Below are positions 1-11,400 of a DNA stretch of 64,000 nt, piece by piece (within the stretch, counting starts at the first letter, position 1; every line of letters starts with the position of its first letter). A program made the position numbers and the translations under genes. The notes under the pieces are model-generated. The model saw only the letters and a list, made by a program, of their open reading frames with translations. It did no database searches and was not told the origin of the DNA. Origin of the DNA: Sitta carolinensis (Eukaryota; Chordata; Aves; Passeriformes; Sittidae); the NCBI GenBank assembly GCA_032173965.1, contig JAVUNC010000019.1, positions 11,209,234-11,273,233 of the forward strand. The letters are read 5' to 3'.

Positions 1-565
1 CCAAGGTTTTTCTGACTTGCCAGCCCACCACAGGGTAGTTCCCTCATCAACAAGGAGATGTTATTGTTCCTCTGCAAGCTCCCCACTGGCCAGGCTCAGT
101 ACCCAGTCACATGGAGCCATTGCCAGGCTGTGCTGCCCTGCCATTCAAATCCTGGTCCCCTGCTTTAGGGACAAGAAATGGCAAAGACATGCTTGTTTCT
201 TCAGAGCTGAGCAGTAAAACTCCTTTACACTCCTGCAGCTCTCATCTAGTCAGAATATTATCTCCAGAGCAAAGCCCAGAGCATAATTTGAAGGTGTTAA
301 AGCCAGCAGATTCCTCTATCATGGCAAAAGGATGTATTTTCCCCTTTTGTTTCTATCTCCCCTCCAGCAGCTAAATCTGCTGGAACCAAAGAACCTCTGC
401 TGTTAGTGATTGCCATGCTGCTGGCCACTGGTGACCAGCAAAGAATCCTGTCCTGGTGCCTTGCACAAACAGCTGGCACTACAGCCCCTCCTGCCCAGCA
501 CAGCAGCCAACCTATTAACAGAGCCTGGGCCAGCACCCACTTCCCATGAGATCCCGAAGGAGAAA

Positions 566-706
566 GGATGGATGGATGGATGGATGGATGGATGGATGGA
601 TGGATGGATGGGATGGATGGATGGATGGATGGATGGATGGATGGATGGATGGATGGATGGATGGATGGATGGATGGATGGTGGATGGATGGATGGATGGA
701 TGGATG
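566..706. repeat. (GGAT)n microsatellite
   Basis: About 140 bp of almost perfect GGAT tetranucleotide repeat with two small phase interruptions, near 611 and 681. It is open in several frames and produces spurious ORFs of repeating WMDG or IHPS, which are not genes. Confidence 0.97.
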
Positions 707-1675
707 CCCCATTGATTTATGCCCTTGAGACAGCACAGGAGTGAGGTCCCTGCACAAAGCCATGCACGGTGCAGAGAGGGGGGGCAGGTCCTGCAGCCTG
801 AACTGCATCTGTGTGACCATGCTCCCCCTCCCAGCGCTCTCCCCTCATGGAATGGCACAACGGGGGGAGAGAATCAGCTGTGCAGAGGATCACAAATCAA
901 AAATACTAAGGGACTATGCCAAGCTTCAGCATAAAAACAGGCAGGGTTCAGTAAAGCGTTCACAGCCTAGCCTTGGAGCACAACAGGTACTATTTGTCTG
1001 GCTTCCTGTCCCATTCTGCTTCTGAAATCAGGACATGGGTAACAGTGCAGGGGAATCCATGTGCACTTTTGTTGTTTCAGTTGTTAAGCATCCACAGTTT
1101 TCCTATATAAATGCTTTGGCTCTTCCTGGTGACTGTCTCAATGCTGCTGGCTGAGATTGCTGGGAGTTTTAAATAATCCCACTTGGACAACAACCCCCAG
1201 TCCTCTAAAGAGAACAAAAAATCAGTTATTTACTCTCATCACTCTTGCACTTTGTCTCCAACTAACTCTAATGCACTTGTCATCCAAATAAATCAATTTG
1301 GTGTGATACTTCAATTTAGCTTGTAAATCATGAGAGCAAAAAAAAGGCCTTTTTAAACTATTTTACCAACCTCACTATAAATACAGCCTAACAAGATTGT
1401 CCAACACACTAAGAAGCTAGATCTCCATTCAGAATCTTAGAAGAAATCAGCTGAAAATAACTGTGGGCACTGAAGATGCAAAACCGATGAGCATCATTTT
1501 ATGAGCTGCACAATATAATAAGTTATGGCTCTAGCTTTTTCCAATAATATGAAAAATGGCATAATTCACCCCACTCTTCATCCCAAGCCGAGTACATTTT
1601 AAACTTACCCCAGGCTAGTTGAAGATCCTTCAGCACTGGCAGCTGCTAGAGCTGGGAATTAGCACTGTGTAAGCA

Positions 1676-1677
<2 letters not shown>

Positions 1678-1723
<46 letters not shown>

Positions 1724-1727
1724 GAGA
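1678..1727. repeat. (GA)n dinucleotide repeat
   Basis: A run of GA dinucleotides, interrupted near its right end by AGG units. Simple sequence with no coding role visible. Confidence 0.95.
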
Positions 1728-3339
1728 GCAATGGTGGCTTGACGTTTCCCGGGATGGGACTGTCGCATGCTAATCACTGATTTGAAACGCAAGCATAACA
1801 AAAGCCTTCTAATTATATAATCTTTGGGTCACATCCTCGCGTGCCCATGCAAAAACCAGGACTGTGCACTTGGAAGGAGGTGATGCAGACTTTCTGACTT
1901 TTTAATTAGCACTGCAACGGGCTGGGGAGGGAGGGCGAGGACCCCTGGGAAGAGACGGTGGCAGAGGGACATGTGGGGCCTGGTGTGGCTGTGCTGCTTT
2001 GCCAGACTCAGAGGATCTTAAGTACCTCCTGTGGCATCCAAAAAAGACATCCTCTAGTTGGGGACAGGGAAATGGGACCAGCTCCTCCCTACTTGCTGAC
2101 ACCCTGGCTTTCCTAGGGATGCCACGGCCAGGAAGGTGCAGGGGCTAAGGGTGAGGTGACTCAAGTAGCCATGGCAGAGGAGGAGCAACAACCAGCACTT
2201 GAGTATTTTCTGTTTCTTGCTAGATGATGAAAATTTTCTTTTGAGTAAAAATAAATAAGGGCTTGGAGGGTGAGGAGCAGCAGCCCTCCACGCCTGCTCC
2301 ATTTCTACCCTAAGGAGGATCAGCCCTTCACTGGAGGGCCCTTTGCTTCAAAGGACCTCAAGAAAGCATGTGGAGAATGCAAGTAACCCAAGGGCAAGGC
2401 TGTCAGGGCAGTGTTGGGTCAGTCCACCAGTAACTCTGAAGCATTAGAATAAGGAGACATAAAGGAGGAGGCACAGTAACAGAAGGCACACTAATTTCTC
2501 CCTGAAAGACAAAGTTCTGCTTCAAAGATACCCTCCAGGCATTTCACCCTCCAGGTGAAGTGTGAAACTGCACAGCCTAAATCAGTATAATTGCTGTATA
2601 GCATAGATAAATGTGGAGCCCTAGCAAAGGAGTGGAAAGGACAGGCTCCTAAATTAACAGAAGCTCTCTGGAAGATGCTGCTACCTCTGAAGTCAAGGAC
2701 TAGGGACAGAGGACACAGTACTTCTTTCTTGGTTTAGTGGGTTATTTTGTTTGTTTGTGGTTTTTTGTTTTTTGGAGCTGGCTATTTCAGAAGCAAAACA
2801 CAAAAAAATTTAATAAAATCGACTGTTCCCCTCAAGCACAAACTCAGGTGTCCTTTTGCAGTCCCCCTCTAGAAAATGAGAATAGTGTATATATGTATGA
2901 GAATAGAAGTATTTTCACTTCAAGACAAGAAAGCATCTGAGAGGCAAAACCCCAGGAGATGATGCAATGCATTTCTTCTGCTGTCGAGAGCCACTCCTCC
3001 CAGAGCTGACTCTCCATCTGCTGTAGACAGGCTGTTCCCAGAGGTGGGTCCATGGAGCACATAAGCCATGCTGGAGCAGGCACCTTTGGGTGGCACAGAG
3101 TGTGAGACAGTAGCATTCCTATGAACCATTCTTCTCCTGGTGGGGGTGGTGGGGAGCCTTTCTGGGGCAGAGCAGACTCAAGTGGACCACCAGAGTGGTG
3201 GCTCTGGCCACCCTCTGCAGGACCCTGAGGAAACAACCTCATGGGCAGGTGTTGTCTTTATGTTGGGGGCTGTGATGGTTCTTATACAGACAAACCAGGG
3301 TGTAATTTTTTTTTTTTTTCTTTTATTGTAGTTTTGTGC

Positions 3340-3450
3340 TTTAAACTCCAACCTGGAACAGACTGCCTGGGGGAGTTGTGGAGTCTGCATCCATGGAGTC
3401 AAGACCCAACAGGATGTGCTGCAGGGCAGCTGTCATGGGTGAGTAACCTG
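3340..3450 (+). mobile_element. CR1 LINE fragment (forward)
   Basis: The stretch resembles the part of the avian CR1 3' region that reads roughly 'gaacagactgcctggggga' and then 'gttgtggagtctgcatcc'. It is short and degraded, with no coding capacity. Assignment rests on my recollection of the CR1 consensus. Confidence 0.6.
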
Positions 3451-3564
3451 CAGAGAGCCTTCCCCAGCGCCGTGACACCGCTTTGGGGGCTCCTGTCCCT
3501 TACATCACCTTCACTCTAAAACCAGCATCGCTCTCCTCCCTTTGGATCCCACACACCCGGATTT

Positions 3565-3945
3565 GTAGTGAGGCTGGAGGAGACCTCCAAGATCTCCGAG
3601 TACACCATTAATGCAGCACTGCCAGGCCCACCAACAACCCCTGCCTGTCCCCAGGTGCCACATACCAGGGTGAACACTTCCAAGGATGGTGATTCCCTGG
3701 GCTGTCTGTCCCAATGCCTGGCCACGCCTTCCATGAACGCATTTCCTAATATACAATCTAAACCTTCCCTGGCACAACTTGAGGCTGTGTCCTCTCATCC
3801 TGTCGCTTGTAACCTGGCAACCACCTCACCCCCACCTGGCTACTCCTCTCGGGGGATTGTAGAGAGTGATAAAATCTCCCCCGAGCCTCCTTTTCTCCAG
3901 GCAGAGCCCCCCAGCTCCCTCAGTAACTTGTGGATTGGTGCAGTG
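3565..3945 (-). mobile_element. CR1 LINE 3' fragment (reverse)
   Basis: On the minus strand this follows the avian CR1 3' region. On the plus strand the reverse-complement hallmarks appear in order: 'cacttccaaggatggtgatt', a stretch meaning 'consisting of poorly placed failures' in the consensus around 'cctaatatacaatctaaacc', then 'cttgaggctgtgtcctctca' and 'cctccttttctccaggcaga'. It sits just upstream of the DHX57 CpG promoter. No intact ORF. Confidence 0.85.
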
Positions 3946-4065
3946 AGCACCAATCTACCAAGATTTTCAACCATCCTTCTCGTCTTTACTTGGGCATACG
4001 AGAGAATCTTTTAAAAACCAGCACGCCTGCTAAAGAAACAAACAGCTATTCACAGGCACAGCCGC

Positions 4066-4480
4066 CTAAAGCCAGCGGTAACTCCCAGCGGCGGGCGCGG
4101 GGCGCGGGGCGCGGGGAGCGGGGCGCGGGGAGCGGGGCGGGGCGGGAGGAGGTGCCGCGGCCCGGAAGGGAAACGCGGCGGATCCGGGTGGGGATTCCGG
4201 GAGGTGCCGGGCTGAGAGGTGGGAACGCTGGGGAAAAGGAGTGGTGGAGCTGCCGGGGGCGTCAGGATTCCGCGGCGAGCGGGGGTGGAGAGGAAGGGGG
4301 TGCGCGGGGGCTCTGCGAGGGGAGGTGGGCAGGGGATGGGGTCCGGGGAACGCGGGGCTCGGAGACGATTGAGGCTCCCCAGGCACCCGGGAGGCTGTGC
4401 GGGGAGGGGGCCGTGGGAAGTGCGGGACGAGCCGGCCGAGCTGCTCCGTGCTCGGGGCTCTGTGCTCTGAGCTGAGAGGA
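4066..4480. promoter_or_regulatory. CpG/G-rich promoter region of DHX57
   Basis: An abrupt switch to very high G+C with many CpGs, starting with a tandem GGGGCGC/GGGGAGC array at about 4,085-4,150. It lies about 1 kb upstream of the first DHX57 coding exon. The coding exon has its own splice acceptor just before the ATG, so a non-coding first exon probably lies here. The exact transcription start and donor cannot be fixed from sequence alone. The promoter may be bidirectional, as at the mammalian DHX57/MORN2 locus. Confidence 0.7.
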
Positions 4481-5438
4481 AGGAGAGAACCGTGTGTGCC
4501 AGCTGCCGGGGTCTCCCTCACTTCTGCCAAACTGCCCCGAGCGGCGTCAGCTTGGCTCTGAGCTCCTGTCCAGCCCCGGCGGAGCTCCAGTGGCGACAGC
4601 GGCCACCAAAAGGGCAATTCGTCTCTTTCCAAGCCCTCGTTTGGGCTGTTGCTTGTGCGCGGCCACATCAGTTCCTGTGCTGGCTGTGGAGGTGCCGGTG
4701 CAGAGATCCAGGGAATAAGCTCCTGCCGGACTGCCCACAGCTGCTCCCCGGTGCCCTGCTACAGCTTCTCGTTAGCGGGAGGTGCAGGAGCAGCATGTGT
4801 TAATGTGGGGCCGTTCTGTTCCTCGAGGGCTGCTGCTGTCACTGCTGCGAGAAGGGAGGAGGCTGCATTTCCCAGCACCGGTCCGGTCACTCCCCTCACC
4901 AGGCTCGGCAGCCTGGGCAGCTCCCTGCAGAAGGGAGCCCAGTGTGAGATAATATGAAAAAAACATTGTATCTTTGGCTTTAGCTTCCCTTCCACCTCTT
5001 AGTCTCAGCCCTGCCAGCTGCTGAGTTCAAAAGTGACGGGGCAGAGGCCGCTCTCTTCTGTGAAATTTCCCTTGAAGGTTTGTTCTGTGGGCTTTCGTGT
5101 CCAAGAATATTCCATCAGTGGCAGAACTGGGGCTCCCAGGATAGGCAGCACTTCTGGTAGGCTCATGCTTTTGCCAGACAGTTTTGTCAAACTTGCAGCT
5201 TTTGGCTGAGGAATATTACTTTTATTTTCTACAGCTGCAGAACTTACTAAACAATGTTCCAGAAGAATATTTTTTGCTCCAGGTGCATACAGACGCCAAC
5301 ATGCAGATACTCAGCAGTGGTTTTGGAGGGTGTCTTGTCACATGGAAAAAACAAATAATGTGTGCTCAGACATCCACAATATGCTTAATCACTTTCACAA
5401 CTAAGGGTTACTTTTTTCCTCTTCTTCATCAAGGAAAC

Positions 5439-8400
5439 ATGAGTTGGTTAGCAAGGAAAAGAGGAAAGCCCAACAGAGGAGGAGGACGAGGGAGAGGAGG
5501 CAGTGGAAAACGAGGAGGCAGCAGTGGCCATTCAAACAAGCCTCAGCTTGGTGGAAATAGGAAATGTTCAACCAAAATTTGGGACGATGGAGATGATTTT
5601 TGTCTCTTTGAGGAACCAAGGCTAGAATCCAGGTATTTCTGTTAATTTGGGGGAGGGAGGATTTGCGTAGAGATGTCTGGGATACTTGTGGATTGTTTGG
5701 GATGCTTTGAGCCATTTGGGATACTTTTTTGGATGTTGGCATACATAAACATTTGGGAGTGGATTTTGGACATGTTTGAGTATAGAGAAGAATGAAAGGG
5801 TGATGGAAGTGTTTCAGTATGAAGCAGTTTTTACATGTCTTCTTTGATTAATGTTTTATAAATTTGATGCCTAGGGAAATGTTTTATTTTTTAAAAATTA
5901 GAACCTCTGATTTTCTTCTTTGGTCATAAAGTAATTTCAGGACACTTTTGGTAACAGAAGCTGAGCCATGGAAAATCAGCAGTTTAGAATTAGTTTAGTA
6001 TCCTGTGTGTGTTCTGATCCACTTAGCTTCAAAATATGTGGTTGTATTGTAGTCTGAGAACAGCTTTACCTAGCAAAGTGTTCAGTAAATCATTTTGGAT
6101 TTGACATAGGATACAATACATATATATGCACGTGTGTGTGCCTATAAAGACACATAAATCCTGGTCACATAAGAGTGACCAGGAACAGTCACTCAGTAGT
6201 CCATCTGAATAATCCTTAGGTGATGGATTTCTCTGATTTTGATTTTCCTGTTTTAAATTACAAGTTTGGGCCCTAATATCCCAATTCAGTCAAGATCATT
6301 TGGCAAATAACTCATGGTTATATCCTATTTAAATTTTCAGATCAAGTGCCTCTGCCAGAAGAGGAGGGCAAATGAAGCAGAGACCTGAAGCAAAAATGCC
6401 TCTGCAGACCATACACATGACATCAGAGAACCAGAGAAGAGTGAAAGAACTTCTTCAAGAGCTGCAAGGGCAGGAGCTGGCTCCTGAATCAGAGTTAGTT
6501 TAAATGGAGGCACTACTTCCAGATTTTCTACATGAGAATGCTTTAGCAGGCATACTGTTAGAAATGGAAACAGTATTTTTTCCCTTAACTTTTAATATAT
6601 CTCAAATCCTGTGGTTTTCACTCTGCTTTGTTCTTCTACAATATTAACTCTGGGAAAGGGGTAGCCAAATCTTCCGTTTAAATGAAGGAGTTAAAACTGC
6701 AGAGGCAGAGTTTTATATCTACTCAGCAGTTTAATTTTGTTTCATTTTAACTTGATAACTCTTTTTATCAGTGTAGCTGGAGAAGATGATGATGAGCCTG
6801 ATTACCTCGATGATGAACAGTGCTGGTCAACAGAACAGGAAGCTTCTGATGTAATGCCAAAGTTGTCTGCTGAGCCAGCTGAGCACAGAATTGTAGAGAG
6901 TGAAGTGTCTTCATTTGCTGTGCACAAGCTCTCCAGGTGATGTATTTAGTGAATAATTTGTATCATGAAGAGGTAGATCACTGGTCTCAGTACTCTGTAA
7001 GCCCTCCTTGTAAGTGTTCTTCATCTGTTTTGCTCAGACATGGACATTTATTCAATACTTTTGCTTTGTTTGGGAGCATTTTGTATGCGACAGCTTTTTC
7101 TGAAGAGTTTAATTTCTGTAGTTGAGTGGGGATATCCAGCCCTGAAACTATTTAAAGCGTTACATTTTGAGGTGTGAGGCAGTGCTTGCATTCTTCCTTC
7201 CTATGAGCCTTATCAAGCAGATCTGTGGTTTTTTTTTGCTTTGTATGAGCCTCTCACTCGTTGCCCTGTTTCCTCTGTTTTGGTGCAGGTATGGTTTTGA
7301 CTGTGAGCGTTGTACGACAGTGCTGAGATCCTGCAATGGTAATATTGGGGCATCACTGGAGTATTTGCTATTGCACTGCTTCTCTGAAAGGTATGGAGAG
7401 AAGATGCAGGTTTCTGCAGCAGCTGCTGAAGCCAGTCAAGAGGAATGTTTAGAGCAGAGACAAGAAGAAGCTTTTGCCCTCCAGTCAATTTATGGAGAAA
7501 AATTTGTAGAAAGGATTAAAAATCGTGTTTGGACTTTTAGTTTGGAATTGGACTACCTTAAACACAGGCTCAGCAAATCTAAACAAAAAAGTACAGGGGA
7601 CACAGCAAAACAGACTTCGAAGGAAATATGTAAATTTTACTGCCAAGGAGGCTGCAGATTTGGTTCAAAATGCAGATTTAGACATGAATTCCCTCCAAAC
7701 CATCCACTAAATGCATCCAAGAACTCTGTAGACGATGCTCATCTCAGACAGAGTGATGGTCCCATATATGAACTTGAAGTAAGATTTCCTGATGAGAACA
7801 AGTATCCTCTTCAGGCACCTCTTGTGGCATTTTACTCCACTGATGAGAATCTGCCTCTTGCTTGTCGCCTGCACATTGCTGAATTCCTCTTTGGAAAGGC
7901 CTTGGCAGCTGCAGAGTCTCATGAGCCAGTGGTGTACACCTTGGTGACTTGCTTAGAAGATGAACATGAGGTCAGCGAGTTCCTGAGCAATACTCAGCAC
8001 AAGTTCAGTGCTCCTCCTGTGTCTCTGCTGGCAGCACCTCCTGTAAAGCCACAGACAGAGAGTGCACCTGCTTCAAATCAACAAGCTGAAGGTACACCTA
8101 ATCTCCTTTATGGTTTCTAGGCTAAGAACAGTCAGAAAGATTTAAAAGAAAAAAAGAGAGACAAGGCCCCCAGTTCAGCCATCTGTTCCAAATCTATTTC
8201 TGGAGATTAAAGTCATGTGGTGAGCCAGATCCGTGATCTGTCTGTGTCTCAGGAAGTTCCTTCTGTAATCAAGCTGCTGCAGAGAGGTTTTGTGCTGGCC
8301 AGAACTGAGTGCAAGGAGCACAGTGTTTGGTTTGGCAGACTGGATGATGCCCATTGCCACAATCCATAGAAAGCATTGAGAGATGTGACCAGAGTGGACC

Positions 8401-11400
8401 ACAGAAGTGTGCTTGGAATGGAACAGGGAAGGTTGTTTGCAATCTTTGCTGCATCTGCAGCTGATCAGTTCAGAAACCTCTTTTTATAGATTACTTAAAA
8501 TTACCAACAGCTCCTCAAAATTAACTTCCAAAGGTGGATTTAAAGCTGAGCAATGTTGCAAGTGGTTATAGAATGTTATTCAAGGTATCATCCCTTTCTC
8601 TTTGTGCTGGTGCAAACAGGTTGATTTCACAGGGGGGAAGAGTTGAAGTTGTGTCACTCGTGCCAGGGTGACTTTCGAGCTGTCAATTCCAAAACTACTT
8701 TTATCTAAAGTAAGCTTTTTTCAAGACAGTTTTCAAGATCAACTGCATCAAGTTGTAGAGCACTTAAATAGTGACAAACTGTGGTTTTGCTGCAGTAAGG
8801 CACTGCAGAAAGACAGCTTTGTTCCAGAAACTGAGATTCTAAATAATTTTCTTTACTTATAAAAATATTCCTTATGCTATAAAATACATTTTTTTGTTTG
8901 TTTTTTGTTTTGTTGGTTTTTTGGGGTTTTGTTTGTTTGGTTGGTTTTTTTTTTTTTTGTTTTTTGTTTTTTGTTTTTTTTTTTTTGTTTTTTTTTTTTT
9001 TTCAAGGGCTGCCTGACAGTCTGGGCAAATCCTGCTTCAGTTGGTAGGCAAAGGCACCAAAGTACCTGGTCCAGTTTCAGCTTTGGTTTAAAAGTGCTTG
9101 GCAGTGGCTTAACACTTAATTAAAACTACACTTGCATATAAGCTGGTGCTACCATCAAAGCATTTTGTGCTGCATAAGAAGTGATTGTGTATTGGAGAGG
9201 TTGAGCTGAAGCACGTTCAGGAGGGCAAACCACTGAACCATCCTGGGTCCCTGTGTGGCCACCCAGACCCTGGTGCAGGGGTAGGGACAAGTGGGTGGGG
9301 CTGGAGAAGCTGTGGGTGGTTTGGTGAGGTGAGGGGAGGTTTGCTGGTGGTGTTGAACTAAATGCATGTCAGAAACAGTGCTGCAGACCCTCAGGCCCAG
9401 TCTAACAAGATTCTTTGTTGGGAATGCTGCTGGAACACGTCTCTCTTTCCTGCATTGCCTGTTCCTTAGTAATAACTATATTTAACTGTATGTTCTCTCT
9501 CTCAAGCCTCAGCAGTGTCAGACCCACAGGAAGAAGAGGTGTGGCAGAGAGGGAGGAGGAGGAGGAGAGGAGGAGGAAGAGCCTGAAAAAGTTGTGGAGA
9601 CTGAGAGTTATGTGAACTTGAAGAAGAAGCTTTTCCAAAAGTATGATGTGCAGGCAAAGTCTCTGTATAATGAAAATGTTAAAATCTGTGCCCAATTTCG
9701 GCAGAAAAAGGTACAATATGCAGAACATCATTTTCTTGCTTACTTTAGAGAAATAAATATTTAAGACACAAGCTGTTGTTTCAGCTGGTTCTGTTCCATC
9801 CCAGTTGTGTTCTTACTGCTGTGCTGTCTGTTTTTGTCCACCAGTCTTCCAGGCACTTTCAGTCCATGCTGTATGAAAGACAGAAGCTCCCTGCGTGGCA
9901 GGAGAGAGAAAACATTCTGAGTTTGCTTGAGAGTCACCAAGTTCTTGTTGTGAGTGGCATGACAGGGTAAGAGTGTGATTGCACATACAGACTTTATGTG
10001 TCAAAGTATATGGAATAACATGAAATGTGATCCATGTTCTGGAAAGGCTGGGGTGGTGGCTTATCTGTGACCAGTGACAGCAGTCCTGGGTGAACTTCAT
10101 GTGAAGGATCACACTCATGAAACAAAGCAAATTTCCAGTGGAATGCAGTCAGTTTATGTGGGTGGAAGGTGTTGGATTTGTGGTGTTTTTAAGTAATTCC
10201 TGATTTTGTTGTGCAGATGTGGGAAAACCACTCAGATTCCTCAGTTTATCTTGGATGCTTCATTGCAAGGCTCTCCAAGCAGAGTTGCAAACATCATCTG
10301 CACTCAGCCTCGCAGGATCTCTGCCATTTCTGTGGCTGAACGTGTAGCCAAGGAAAGAACAGAAAGGATTGGACTCACTGTTGGATATCAGATCCGTCTG
10401 GAAAGTGTAAAGGTACATATGCTTTAAAATGTGCTTAGTGCTTCTCTAGTCTACAGAATCTCTGCCCTATGTTTGCCATGCAGTGAGATAAGCAAGTTTG
10501 TGTCATCTATATTTTATAAAATATTTTGAAGCATGTTCTATATTTTATTTTGTCTCAAGTTGCACAGTGCACTTTGCAGAATGAGAGTGCAGCGCTGTGT
10601 CCTGCGGGTTTGTTCTCTGTTGAGCAAGGTGAAGGGGTTTGAGAATGTGAGTAATCCTGCTGTCCTTTGGAAGGCTACTGGCTGCTTTTCTGCCTGTTGC
10701 CATTCCCACCTGTCTCCCAAGTGGAGACTGAAGGGTACAGCTACAGCCAGACAGAAACTGCTGTGTTGGAAGTGAAGTTTTGTCTGTGTTGCAGCTGATT
10801 GCTTTTTCCAAGAGGTATGCTAAAAAACAGACCAAATCTTTCTAGGAAGAGACATCTGCATTGTTTGTCACAAAACAATATCCACAGGAAAAGCAGTTCA
10901 TATTTTTTGATAGGTAGCAATGCCCCTTGGTAAGAAACAGGTATTGTCAGTGTCAGTCAAGAAATTAAAATCCATCTCCAGCAGGACTTGACTCAAGCAA
11001 GCTTCTTCCCTCTCAGTCAGTCCTGACACTGAGCTGAAACCAAATGCTTTACAGCAGCACATATTTTCTGCACTGTGTTAATTTGCCCAGAGTCAACTGA
11101 ATGCTTTGTCTTACCCTTCAAGTCCTCAGCTACCAGGCTTTTGTACTGCACTACTGGTGTGCTGTTGAGAAGGCTGGAAGGAGATCTGACATTGCAGGGA
11201 GTCACTCATGTTATTGTTGATGAAGTTCACGAAAGAACAGAAGAAAGGTAAATAATCTCTTATCCTGTAAGCAAAATGAAGAAACGTAGTCAGAAGGATA
11301 AAGGTGGCTAAGGTGCAAGTAGGTGATCCTGTGGCAGTAATATGGGATGGTGGAAGGAGTCTGGGTTTAGGTTCTTGTCTTTGGACAGTAGGAAATTGTG

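Larger units (their letters stand above)
1..4065. other. Flanking intergenic DNA upstream of DHX57
   Basis: No exon of a recognisable gene is visible here on either strand. It holds a GGAT tetranucleotide repeat, a GA dinucleotide repeat and two CR1 fragments, listed separately. In mammals MORN2 lies head-to-head with DHX57, so its exons would be expected on the minus strand here. I looked for the MORN repeat pattern and could not find it. Confidence 0.6.

Noticed and set aside
403..858. ORFs reading repeated WMDG or IHPS across 403-858
   Set aside because: They are translations of the GGAT microsatellite in several frames and not genes.
1..4065. MORN2 expected head-to-head with DHX57
   Set aside because: I searched the minus strand for MORN-repeat exons and saw none. 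It may be further left, missing or too short to spot by eye.
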